64,000 nt of DNA from an uncultured Acetatifactor sp. GTDB taxonomy: Bacteria > Bacillota > Clostridia > Lachnospirales > Lachnospiraceae. A model generated the notes under the pieces. That model was not told the origin of the DNA, did not search any database, and saw nothing but the letters and a program-made list of their open reading frames with translations. A program made the translations under genes and the position numbers. The DNA lies in assembly GCA_949840885.1 (NCBI GenBank), contig CATKYJ010000019.1:1-64000 (forward strand), in the 5' to 3' direction. Numbering within the stretch: the first letter of the stretch is position 1; the number at the start of each line of letters is the position of its first letter. Below are positions 1 through 9,094 of this stretch, piece after piece.

Positions 1-255
1 CCAAAATAACACCGATCTTTGCCGTTGCTTATAGTATACGGCCAGAAAATAACAATTGCAAACCCAGACTTGCCCAAAAGGTTTCATTTATGGTGGTGTC
101 AAGTGTGCAGGACATGGGAGTTTAGTTCGATAGTATAACACAAGATTGCGGAAAAGTCTACTTGCAGGGCTGCTATTTCGTACGGGTGTAGCGGAAAACG
201 GTTTTCGTTAAGACATATTTTATGATCAGTCCAAGCATCTTTCTGTTTAGCAGAA

Positions 256-546
256 ATGCGGAGGATTGCCTTGGCCAGGCTATTTTTAAGGAATAAAGAA
301 ATGGCTTTCCTTGATGAGATCACGTCAGGGCTTGACAATGCCACCGCCTATGAAATTGAAAAAAGGCTCTTGGATGAAGATATGACCCTTATCAGCATCA
401 CACATAGATACAATAAGACCCTTATGCAGAAGTACAATGAAATTATTGTAATGGACGGAGGTAAAATGGTCGAAACAGGAACTTTTGATGAATTGATGGA
501 AAAGAAGAGGAACTTTTTTGAATTATACAGGATCCTCAGCGAATAA
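256..546 (+). pseudogene. Truncated ABC transporter ATP-binding domain (C-terminal part only)
   Basis: Walker B/D-loop-like 'MAFLDEITSGLDNAT' and H-loop-like 'LISITHRYN', but no Walker A or transmembrane domain upstream; signature motif degenerate (CLAEMRRIALARL). Confidence 0.7.
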
Positions 547-572
547 GGAGGGTGGTTTCCGCTCCCGGCTGC

Positions 573-615
573 AAAAAAATTCGCCTTACAAGCCAGTAAG
601 GCGAACTTTTTTATT
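573..615. terminator. Rho-independent, bidirectional-looking terminator
   Basis: AAAAAAATTCGCCTTAC-aagcca-GTAAGGCGAACTTTTTT stem-loop between converging genes. Confidence 0.85.
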
Positions 616-776
616 GATTCATAAGTCCTGTTGACCCGTCTGCCTACAAAAGGACATATCTGCTCAGCTTGCCGCTTCCCTCTGTCTTCAGCTTCCCATC
701 CATGCAAAGTTCTCTCAGCAGTCGAAAAGCTTTTGTTGTTCCGGCCTGAGTCAGTTCCTCTTCCGGCCGGTCTCCT

Positions 777-1322
777 TTACTGCTCCATCTGCCTCCCGAG
801 AAATCCGGCAGCGGACTGCAGGAGCTTTTGCTCCACTTCTCCCATCCGGCTCTTGTTGTCATTCTGCAGCAGCACCACGCTGCCGATGATGTCCCCCTCG
901 CAGAGGATGGGCGCAATGGCCTCGTGCTGGTACTCGTCCCCGCCCTCGTCGCAGACCGGGATGAAGCTTCTGTCCCCCCTGGTGGCCATGATGGTCTCCC
1001 GGTTATGGATTTTCTCGTCCATCTGTCTGCTCACGGACTTGTTCACCATCTGTTTATAGCCTCCGGCCGCCGCAATGAACTGATCTCTGTCCGCGATGAG
1101 CGCCGCGTGGCCGGAGACCTGGGCCAGGCTCTCCACATACTGCTTTGCAAAAGTGCTCATCTCCCCGATGGGAGAATACTTTTTCAGGATGACCTGCCCC
1201 TCTCTGTCCGTGAAGATTTCCAGGGGATCCGATTCCCTGATGTGCAGAGTTCTTCGAATTTCCTTAGGAATGACTATTCTGCCTAAATCATCTATACGTC
1301 TCACTATTCCCGTTGCTTTCAT
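777..1322 (-). CDS. spoVT: Stage V sporulation protein T (AbrB-type transcriptional regulator)
   Basis: N-terminal MKATGIVRRIDDLGRIVIPKEIRRTLHIRESDPLEIF AbrB swapped-hairpin plus GAF-like C-terminus ending FLGRQMEQ. Confidence 0.95.
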   Translation of the reverse strand: MKATGIVRRIDDLGRIVIPKEIRRTLHIRESDPLEIFTDREGQVILKKYSPIGEMSTFAKQYVESLAQVSGHAALIADRDQFIAAAGGYKQMVNKSVSRQMDEKIHNRETIMATRGDRSFIPVCDEGGDEYQHEAIAPILCEGDIIGSVVLLQNDNKSRMGEVEQKLLQSAAGFLGRQMEQ

Positions 1323-1430
1323 AGATATCTTCCCTCCATTTATTCAGGCGTGTATCGCTTTTTGCGAATTCTTTATCCGACATGGAGTTAGTATCTGTAA
1401 AAAAAGGAATAATATGCATGTTACGCGGAC

Positions 1431-2234
1431 CTAATCTTTTTCGTATCCGTTCCTTTTATAAAGTATCAAAAACACCAGAATGCTGACGGCAAGCTCCCCG
1501 AACAGCACCGCCATATCCAGCGCGGACATCACATACCTCTCCCCATTCGCCAGGCGCTCCGTCATGCCTGTCATGACTCCGGTGAACAGAAATCCCGAAA
1601 TCTTGTGAAGTCCCTCGGACAGGTTCCCGAATACCGGTATCATCATGAACACCATCAGGAACGGATAGGAGATCAGATTGGCGTTCATCTGGTTCTTGGC
1701 GCAGATCCCCACGATCATCCCCAGCACGCAGCTGGTCAGGGAAGCCACCGCGCTCACCAGGAAGAAAGGAATCCAGGGCACGATCTCCAGGGAAATCCCG
1801 CTGATGAAGAGCACGATGTAGTTCACTGCCATCAGCATCACAAAGGGAATCAGGATGCTCCCGAAGAAATACTGTACTCCTGTAATAGAAGATGTCATAA
1901 GAGCCCGCAGCGTATGGTTCTCTTTCTCCTCCGCAATGGAGGTCCCCACCATAATGAAGCCCTCGGCACAGATGTTCATGCTGATGCCGATGTTCAAAAG
2001 CATCCCGGTGAGGAACGGCACCAAAGTGCCCTCCGACCTGACTCCGTAGAGGATCTTGCACGCATACACCATCCCGATGACGATCAAAGGCCCTATCATG
2101 ATCATCGTGTTCCGGCTGATGCACAGCCATTTGATCTGTGTCACCGCAGCCAATTTATGCAGGCTTCCTCCCCTCCCCGCAGCTTTGCCCATGCTCATCT
2201 GCGCAGGCCGCATCGCTCCATCCATACTTTTCAT
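1431..2234 (-). CDS. ABC transporter permease (ABC-2 type)
   Basis: Multi-TM protein directly downstream of an ABC ATPase gene on the same strand. Confidence 0.8.
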   Translation of the reverse strand: MKSMDGAMRPAQMSMGKAAGRGGSLHKLAAVTQIKWLCISRNTMIMIGPLIVIGMVYACKILYGVRSEGTLVPFLTGMLLNIGISMNICAEGFIMVGTSIAEEKENHTLRALMTSSITGVQYFFGSILIPFVMLMAVNYIVLFISGISLEIVPWIPFFLVSAVASLTSCVLGMIVGICAKNQMNANLISYPFLMVFMMIPVFGNLSEGLHKISGFLFTGVMTGMTERLANGERYVMSALDMAVLFGELAVSILVFLILYKRNGYEKD

Positions 2235-2265
2235 ATCAAAAATCTCCTTTCCGTATGCTTCGTCC

Positions 2266-2321
2266 TACATTCAAATTCATACATTCAAGTTCATACATTC
2301 AAATTCATACATTTAAATCTT
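2266..2321. repeat. Four tandem copies of a 14-bp unit (tacattcaaattca)
   Basis: TACATTCAAATTCA / TACATTCAAGTTCA / TACATTCAAATTCA / TACATTTAAATCTT read directly. Confidence 0.9.
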
Positions 2322-3162
2322 TCCCCGTGACCTCCAGGAACACGGTCTCTAAAGTGGGCTCGCAGGAATGGATCCGCATGATCTCGTCCCCCTCCATCCA
2401 CCGGGTGATCTTTACGATGTTCTCCGGATTCTGGGCCAGCTCCAGCTCCCTGCCGCCTGCCAGCAGCACATGGTACTTTTTGTTCCGGTTGTACTTCAGG
2501 CAGATCTCCTGGGGAGAGCCGAACTCCACAATCTCCCCGTCGTGGAGCAGCGCCACCCTGTCGCAGAGTTTGGTTGCCTCCTCCATGTTGTGGGTGGTGA
2601 GGAAGATCGCCATCCCCTGCTCCTTCAGCTCTAAGAGCATCCGGTGGATGGCCACGGCTGTGGTGGGATCCAGGCCGCTGGTGGGCTCATCCAGGAACAA
2701 CACCCTGGGCTTGTGCAGCACCGCCCGGGCCAGGACCAGGCGCTGGGTCTGGCCCTTGGAGAGCTTTCCGGCGGGCTTGTTCTTATGCTCCGCAAGCCCT
2801 ACCTGGTCCAGCACCTGCTCCACCCTCTCCCGCGGCACTTTCCATATCCTGGCGAACACGGCCAGGTTCTGCCACACGGTCATCTTCTTATAGATGCCGC
2901 TGCTGTCCGACACCACGCCGATGTTCTCATAGATGGACTCGTCGATGTTGGCGGAGTCCGTGCCCAGGAGCCTGGCCTCCCCGGAGGTCTGCCGGAGCTG
3001 TCCGGTGATGATCTTGATGGTGGTGGTCTTCCCTGCCCCCGAGGGTCCCAGGAAGCCCAGGATCTCCCCCTGGCGCAGGGTCATGTTGATGTCTTTCAGC
3101 GCCAGCTCGGTTTTGAAGCGCTTGGAGACATGCGACAGAGATAGCAGTACATTCTGTTCCAT
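2305..3162 (-). CDS. ABC transporter ATP-binding protein
   Basis: Walker A GPSGAGKTT, signature LSKGQTQRLVLARA, Walker B VLFLDEPTSGLD. Confidence 0.93.
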   Translation of the reverse strand: MEQNVLLSLSHVSKRFKTELALKDINMTLRQGEILGFLGPSGAGKTTTIKIITGQLRQTSGEARLLGTDSANIDESIYENIGVVSDSSGIYKKMTVWQNLAVFARIWKVPRERVEQVLDQVGLAEHKNKPAGKLSKGQTQRLVLARAVLHKPRVLFLDEPTSGLDPTTAVAIHRMLLELKEQGMAIFLTTHNMEEATKLCDRVALLHDGEIVEFGSPQEICLKYNRNKKYHVLLAGGRELELAQNPENIVKITRWMEGDEIMRIHSCEPTLETVFLEVTGKDLNV

Positions 3163-3291
3163 ACATTTATCCTCTTTCCTTGTTTTTTATGCGGGTGCCA
3201 GTTCTGCCCCGCATACCAGCATCATATCACCCTCCCCCGCCCCTGTGGGGAATTGTGCCCCAACGGAACGGGGCGCTGCCTGAGCGGAATC

Positions 3292-4026
3292 TCACATCCT
3301 CTCCAGCAGCGCCCCTTTCACATTCCTTGCGAACAGGCATCTCTCTCCATTTTTCATTCGTATCTCTCTGCCCCGCAGATCCAGCTCCGCAATCTGTTCC
3401 ACATTCACCAGATAGGCCCTGTGGGTCCGCAGGAACCTCTCTCCCAGCTGCTCCTCCAGCTCCCGCAGGCTGCCGATGAAGTCGAACCAGTCGTTCACCC
3501 CGTGGAGGGCGATCCTGTGGGTCCGCTGAGTGGCCTCGAAGAACATGATTTCGTCTATGGGCACATGTTTTATCACATCCATCACTTTCACGGAGAAGAA
3601 TTCCCTGTGCTCTCCCTGCTCCGCCCGCATGCGCTCCGTGATCACCGAAAGGCTCCTGCCAAGCCCCTCCTCCATCTTCTCCATGCTCTCTTTCACGATA
3701 TAGTCCAGGGCCTCCAGATGGTAGCGGAACGTCTCGAACGCCAGGTTCCCATAGGCCGTCACATAGACGATGAACCCCCTGGGATCCAGCCTCCTGATCT
3801 CCCGCCCCAGGGCGAACCCGTCCATTTCCTCCCCTTTCAGCTCCACGTCCAGGAAGTAGATCCCCCTCCCCGGATTCTTTTCCACTGCCTCCAGAATCTC
3901 TCCGGGACAGCCGCTGGAAAGGGCGATCTCCATGTCATACCCCTGTATCATGATCTGTTTTTCCAGACATTCCCTCTGGATTCTGCGGACTTCCTCCTGG
4001 TCCTCGCAAATGTATACCGACAGCAC
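3292..4026 (-). CDS. LytTR-family response regulator
   Basis: N-terminal receiver (MLSVYICEDQEEVRRIQ... IYFLDVEL) and LytTR-like C-terminus (FFSVKVMDVIKHVPIDEIMFFEATQRTHRIALHG...FLRTHRAYLVNVEQI). Confidence 0.92.
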   Translation of the reverse strand: MLSVYICEDQEEVRRIQRECLEKQIMIQGYDMEIALSSGCPGEILEAVEKNPGRGIYFLDVELKGEEMDGFALGREIRRLDPRGFIVYVTAYGNLAFETFRYHLEALDYIVKESMEKMEEGLGRSLSVITERMRAEQGEHREFFSVKVMDVIKHVPIDEIMFFEATQRTHRIALHGVNDWFDFIGSLRELEEQLGERFLRTHRAYLVNVEQIAELDLRGREIRMKNGERCLFARNVKGALLERM

Positions 4027-4081
4027 CTTACCCTCTCCTTATTTCAGTTGCGCTTCTGCACCGCACAGCAGCTGTTATACT

Positions 4082-5452
4082 TTACTTCCCGTTCTGCTCC
4101 CGCACCTTAAACTCCTGGATGAAATATCCCTCCTGCACCGCCGTGGCAGGCAGCACGTCCTCATAGCCCGCCAGAATCTTCCGGTAGCTGGCAAGCCCCA
4201 GGCCCCTGTCCGCCCCTTTGGTGGAATACCCCTGCTGCCAGATCTTATGGACGTCAACGGTATGGTACAGCCGGTTCTTCACCCGGAACGTGGTGTACCC
4301 CTCCTGGCTGCTTATCATGATATGCACCCGGGCGTCCTCCCGCCCCCTGACCTCCTCCATGGCATTGTCGATGAGGATCCCTAAGCATCTGCACAGATCC
4401 GTGGTCCTGCACCTGGTTCCGCGGAAGGGGTGCATCACCTCCAGCTCGCAGACCGTGCCGTCCCTCTGCATCTGGACCAGCTTTGTGAGGAGCAGCCCCT
4501 TTACCTCCGTCATGCAGACATTGCCAAGCTGTCCCATCTGCCAGATCCGGTCTCCGATCTGGCTGTCGAAGTCCTCCGTCATCTCCTGGATGAAGCAGTG
4601 CGTCTTCGCAAGCTCCCCCTCACTTGCCGTAAGATACAGCCCCGACATCATATTTTTGTAATCATGCCGGAAGCGCCGCATCTCCTCCTGCATCCCTTCC
4701 AGCGTCTTTATATAGACATCCTGCTGCTGGAGGATGATCTGCTGGGAGGCGAATTCCCTGCGCTGCCATTCCTCCATTCCCATGTGGTGGAACAAGACCA
4801 AGGCCACGGACAGCATGAGCAGCATAATGCCCAGGCTGACATTGCGGCTCACCCCACTGCCCATGAGGAGGTCTGCGGGCCCATAGATCAGAATCGGATA
4901 TGCGCTCAGGCAGATCATGCCCCGGCTCCAGAACTCCCCATGCTCCAGCCACCGGCGATACGCGTCTCCCACCTTCATTTTATACAGGAGGTACAGAAGC
5001 AGAAAAAATGCCCCGGGCCCCACCCCATAGTTCACCAACATGTACACCCTGCGCTCTTCCGGGATGCTCAGCGCAAGGGCTCTGTCCGTGAAAATCAGAA
5101 AGGACAGGGTCCCCGAATACTCCAGTACAATTCCCGTAAACAAGACAATGCCCCAGCACCGCCGGAATTTTTCACGAAAAATCAGGCCCACGCAGAACGC
5201 ATTCACGATCAGCTGCAGGTAAAGCAGCAGTATGCTGTTGAAAATATGCACCAATAAGCCTTGCTTGTAAAAAACGGTAGCAATGAATATGCCCAACCCC
5301 TGGCAGACCATCGCAAGGGCGATTCTGCAAAGTCCGCATTTCCTCCAATCGGCGGGCAGAATCTTCAGCACCGCCATGCCCGCGAAGACCACGCACACCA
5401 GACTCACAACAGACGCCACCGTATTATGGGCGAATACACTGATAAAACTCAT
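4082..5452 (-). CDS. GHKL-domain sensor histidine kinase (AgrC-like)
   Basis: Multi-TM N-terminus, 'FRHDYKNMMSGLY' H-box, 'LGILIDNAMEEV' N-box, 'STKGADRGLGLASYRKI' G-box; upstream of the LytTR regulator. Confidence 0.92.
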   Translation of the reverse strand: MSFISVFAHNTVASVVSLVCVVFAGMAVLKILPADWRKCGLCRIALAMVCQGLGIFIATVFYKQGLLVHIFNSILLLYLQLIVNAFCVGLIFREKFRRCWGIVLFTGIVLEYSGTLSFLIFTDRALALSIPEERRVYMLVNYGVGPGAFFLLLYLLYKMKVGDAYRRWLEHGEFWSRGMICLSAYPILIYGPADLLMGSGVSRNVSLGIMLLMLSVALVLFHHMGMEEWQRREFASQQIILQQQDVYIKTLEGMQEEMRRFRHDYKNMMSGLYLTASEGELAKTHCFIQEMTEDFDSQIGDRIWQMGQLGNVCMTEVKGLLLTKLVQMQRDGTVCELEVMHPFRGTRCRTTDLCRCLGILIDNAMEEVRGREDARVHIMISSQEGYTTFRVKNRLYHTVDVHKIWQQGYSTKGADRGLGLASYRKILAGYEDVLPATAVQEGYFIQEFKVREQNGK

Positions 5453-5458
5453 GGCCCG

Positions 5459-7072
5459 TCACAGCTCCACATCGTTCAGCGCCTCGATGGCACAGGCGTA
5501 GATTTTCATGGCCTCCACGAACAGACGCAGGTTCAGCGCCTCGTCCGGCTCATGCCCGCCCCCATGCCCCGGGGCGAAGAGGCGCTCCCTGGCCTCCTTG
5601 TCCTCCTCGCTTTCCTTTATGCCGCCGGGGCCGTAGGAAAAGGCGTTGGGGAGCTTCCTGGCATAGGTGCCGCCTCCCATCACATAGCTTTTGGCATCGC
5701 TTCCCGTGAGCTCATTGTATACATCCGTCAATATGTCCACAGCCGGATGCTCCTTTGGAAAATACCCGGGCCTGGAATTGCGCTCCAGCCGGAAACGGAT
5801 TTTGTTGGCGGCGCCGTAGGCCGTGAGGGCTGCGATGTCCTCCCGGTCCTGGGCCGTGATGGCATAGCGGATGTTCAAGGTCAGGCTCAGATGCCCCTCC
5901 TCCATGGCCAGCACCGTGCCCGCGCAGGTGGTCTGGCCGGACACTTCGTCCCGGTAGGCTATCCCCACCTCCGCCCCGTCGTACTCTTCCGTGAGCTTTC
6001 CGATCTTCGCGAACAGCTCCCTGTCATTTTCCGACAGCGATGTCATATTTCCCAGGAAAACGCACAGCTCATGGATGGCATTGACGCTGCCGTGGGGACC
6101 GGCGCTGTGCCTGCTGGTTCCGCGGGCGGTGACGCGGATGCCCCGGGCCTCGGTTTCCCAGGAGATCCTGCCGTTTCCTGCGGCATTATCTCCGGACACC
6201 TGATCCGTTTTTTCCTTTTCGCCGCTCCCTTTTGCGGGCATGGCTTTCTCCGTTTTACTCTCACCGGCAGCCACAGCGTCTCCTGATTTGTCAGTCCTGG
6301 GAACAGCGTTCTCATGGGCTGTAGCCTCAGGGACAATCTCCGCCTGCCTGCAGAGGCTTTCCAGCTCCTCCCGCAGGTCCTTGCTATCCCGAAGCACTGC
6401 CCAGGCCCTGTCGGGAATCATGTTGCTGGCATTGCCGCCCCTGACCTCCAGCACCTGGGCGGACACTGTGCCCTCCGTGACCATCTGCCCCTCCAGGATG
6501 CCTTTCTCGCCGTAACACACCGGAAAGCCGCTGTCAGGGGTCATGGACAGCTTGGGCGTGGGGTAATGGGCCGTATAGTATTCCATGTCCTCCATCCCCC
6601 GCTCCTCGTCCGTTCCCACGAACAGGCACAGCTCATGTTTCAGGGGCACTTTCAGCTCCCGCAGGCATTCCATCACGTACAGGATGCCCACGGCGGGCCC
6701 CTTGTTGTCCGAAACGCCCCGGCCGATCAGAAACCGGTCTTTCTCCACGGGCTCAAAGGGCCCTTTCTCCCAGCCGCTGCCCGCAGGCACCACGTCCAGA
6801 TGGTTCCAGAAGCCGATCAGGTTCTCCCAGTTCTTTTCCGCCGCGCCGATGCTGCCCACCATGTCCCCATGGTTCTCGCAGTGGAACCCATGCTTCCTGC
6901 CGATGGCCAGCATCTCCTCCAGGGCCTGCCGGCATCCCTCTCCAAAGGGTGTGCCGTCCGTGCCGGGCCGTGAGACGCTGTCTATGCGCACCAGGCGCTT
7001 GATATCCTCCACCATGGCATCCCTGTGTCCCTCCAGCCACGCGCTTACTTTTTCGTACAATCCTCTGTCCAT
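5459..7072 (-). CDS. M20 family metallopeptidase (Sapep/PepV-like dipeptidase)
   Basis: 'FWNHLDVVPAGSGW', 'GRGVSDNKGPAVGILYVMECL', 'GTDEERGMEDMEYY' metal/active-site motifs. Confidence 0.92.
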   Translation of the reverse strand: MDRGLYEKVSAWLEGHRDAMVEDIKRLVRIDSVSRPGTDGTPFGEGCRQALEEMLAIGRKHGFHCENHGDMVGSIGAAEKNWENLIGFWNHLDVVPAGSGWEKGPFEPVEKDRFLIGRGVSDNKGPAVGILYVMECLRELKVPLKHELCLFVGTDEERGMEDMEYYTAHYPTPKLSMTPDSGFPVCYGEKGILEGQMVTEGTVSAQVLEVRGGNASNMIPDRAWAVLRDSKDLREELESLCRQAEIVPEATAHENAVPRTDKSGDAVAAGESKTEKAMPAKGSGEKEKTDQVSGDNAAGNGRISWETEARGIRVTARGTSRHSAGPHGSVNAIHELCVFLGNMTSLSENDRELFAKIGKLTEEYDGAEVGIAYRDEVSGQTTCAGTVLAMEEGHLSLTLNIRYAITAQDREDIAALTAYGAANKIRFRLERNSRPGYFPKEHPAVDILTDVYNELTGSDAKSYVMGGGTYARKLPNAFSYGPGGIKESEEDKEARERLFAPGHGGGHEPDEALNLRLFVEAMKIYACAIEALNDVEL

Positions 7073-7357
7073 GCCTGCTCCCTCTCATTCTGCGTTCTTA
7101 TCCCAAATGCCATAGCGGCTGATTTGGCGGTTTTTCTCCGCCTTTCTATTTGAATAATTCCCCGGCAACCCGTTCCGCACACTCCCGGATCGTGGATGCC
7201 CGTATCTGCTCTGGCGCTGTATTGAATGTTTTCACGCATCAAATCATACCGTTCCCGGGATTGTGTCTCATGTCTGTCCCCGCGGGGTATATAGCGCCGT
7301 CTGCAGATGTCCGGCGTACAATTCAAATCTGCCGTCAATTCACGACGCGATGCATCC

Positions 7358-8743
7358 CTATGCCACAATATTGTTCAGCCACACGCCTTTCTTCACCAGC
7401 ACGAACCCGATGACACATTTGATCAGATCCAGCATCTGGCAGCTTAAGTACAGTGAAGCTATGGCCATGGCGGTATGGCGGCTGAGCACATAGGCCACCG
7501 GAATGCTGACGCACCAGAGAAACACGCTGTCAAACAGGAAAGTGATAATGGTCTTGCCCCCTGAACGCAGCGTAAAATATGTCGTATGCAGGAAAGCGAA
7601 GACCGGCATGCACAGCGCCGCTACCCACAGCAGAGTGGCTGCCAGATCCTTTACCTCCCGGCTGGTGTTATAAAGCTGCGGGAACAGGGGCGCTGTCAGC
7701 GCCACCACGGCTCCCATCCCTATGCTGCTCATAACCGCAAATGCGATAAGCTTCCTGTCCGTATCCTTGGCCTCTTCCATCTTCCCCGCGCCCAGAAGCT
7801 GTCCCACAATGATGGACACCGCGCTGCCCATGGCCACGAACACTACGTTGAACAGGTTGGAGATCACCGTGGAGATGTTTAAGGCCGCCACCGCGTCCAG
7901 CCCCCTGGTGGAGTAGCACTGGGTCATCATGGCCATGCCCGCGGACCAGAGAATCTCATTGACCATAAGTGGCGTGCCTTTCCCGACAATGTTCCAGGAA
8001 AGCTGACCGGGAACTTTCCACTCTCTGTAGGCGCCCACGATGAAAGGCATCTTTTCCGGATTCCTGTGAGTCCAGGCAATGACCACCACCATCTGCACGT
8101 ACCGGGAGATCACCGTGGCAACGGCAGCGCCCACCACGCCCAGCTGCGGGAAGCCGAACTTACCGAAGATCAGCACATAATTCAGGGCCAGGTTCACCAG
8201 CACCGCAGCCACGCCCGCTATCATGGGCACTTTCGTCTCGCCGCCCTCCCTCAGGGTGCTGGCATATATCTCCTCCAGCACAAAGGGCGGCAGCCCGGCC
8301 AGCATCACCCAGAGGTATTTTCTCCCATACCCCAGCGTGGCCTGCAGGGCCTGTTCATTGCCCTCCCCGTGGAGATACATCTGTATCAGCTGCTCCCCTC
8401 CGGCCATCAGGATAATCGTGCCCAGCACCAGAATCCCCAGGCCCACATAAATCTTGAACCGCAGGGTATGCTGGACGCCCTTTTGATTCCCGCAGCCGAA
8501 AAACTGGGCGCCGAAAATGCCCACCCCGGAAAGCGCCCCGAAGATGGCCAGGTTGAATACCATCAATAGCTGGTTCACGATGGCGATACCGGACATCTGC
8601 TCCGTGCCGATCCGCCCCACCATGATATTGTCCAGCAGGCCTACGAAATTCGTGATGCCGTTCTGGATCATGATGGGCACCGTCACCGTCAATACCATGC
8701 GGTAGAATGCCCTGTCTCCGAATAGCTTTTTCCTGATGTTCAT
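7358..8743 (-). CDS. MATE family efflux transporter
   Basis: 12-TM-like protein with MATE features (VPIMIQNGITNFVGLLDNIMVGRIGTEQMSGIAIVNQL). Confidence 0.93.
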   Translation of the reverse strand: MNIRKKLFGDRAFYRMVLTVTVPIMIQNGITNFVGLLDNIMVGRIGTEQMSGIAIVNQLLMVFNLAIFGALSGVGIFGAQFFGCGNQKGVQHTLRFKIYVGLGILVLGTIILMAGGEQLIQMYLHGEGNEQALQATLGYGRKYLWVMLAGLPPFVLEEIYASTLREGGETKVPMIAGVAAVLVNLALNYVLIFGKFGFPQLGVVGAAVATVISRYVQMVVVIAWTHRNPEKMPFIVGAYREWKVPGQLSWNIVGKGTPLMVNEILWSAGMAMMTQCYSTRGLDAVAALNISTVISNLFNVVFVAMGSAVSIIVGQLLGAGKMEEAKDTDRKLIAFAVMSSIGMGAVVALTAPLFPQLYNTSREVKDLAATLLWVAALCMPVFAFLHTTYFTLRSGGKTIITFLFDSVFLWCVSIPVAYVLSRHTAMAIASLYLSCQMLDLIKCVIGFVLVKKGVWLNNIVA

Positions 8744-9094
8744 TTCTATACCTCCCTGCGCGCTTGGGCGCGCATATTCCTCTCCTGTCTATGTACTCAT
8801 GTACCGAAACCACAGCCCCTGCCTAAAGTGCAGTGCTGTCTATTCTACACCAAACAGCCTGGGTTTGTCTATGTATTTTCTTGACTTATCACACTCAGTT
8901 CTGATGCACCAAAGCAGAAACATCATCCGCCATACGGCAGCCTATATGGCATTTGAAACATTCATTGCCCAATCCCTGTCTTCCATTGTCATGCATCCTG
9001 TTGCCATGCACAAAAACGGCAGTATACAGGCCCCATTCCTGTAACTGCCGTTTTCTCCTATCTCAAATTCAAAGCCCTGTACGCCAATCCGCTC

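Noticed and set aside
185-215. 13-bp palindrome GAAAACGGTTTTC near the window start
   Set aside because: Short, near a decayed ABC remnant, no evident gene to regulate; insufficient evidence as cre or operator.
644-916. Minus-strand ORF overlapping spoVT whose end reads EEELTQAGTTKAFRLLRELCMDGKLKTEGSGKLSRYVLL (winged-helix-like tail)
   Set aside because: Most of the ORF is antiparallel-frame overlap with spoVT; the tail could be a relic but there is no start/RBS or enough sequence to support a gene.
1605-2330. 241-aa plus-strand ORF (and many similar His/Gly/Gln-rich plus-strand ORFs in 9-12, 24-26, 43-45 and 47-51 kb)
   Set aside because: Antisense shadows of real minus-strand genes in GC-biased codon context.
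7045-7368. 107-aa minus-strand ORF between the MATE gene and the M20 peptidase gene
   Set aside because: Low-complexity Arg/Gly-rich composition, overlaps the peptidase 5' end, no RBS; possibly repeat-derived but unsupported as protein-coding.
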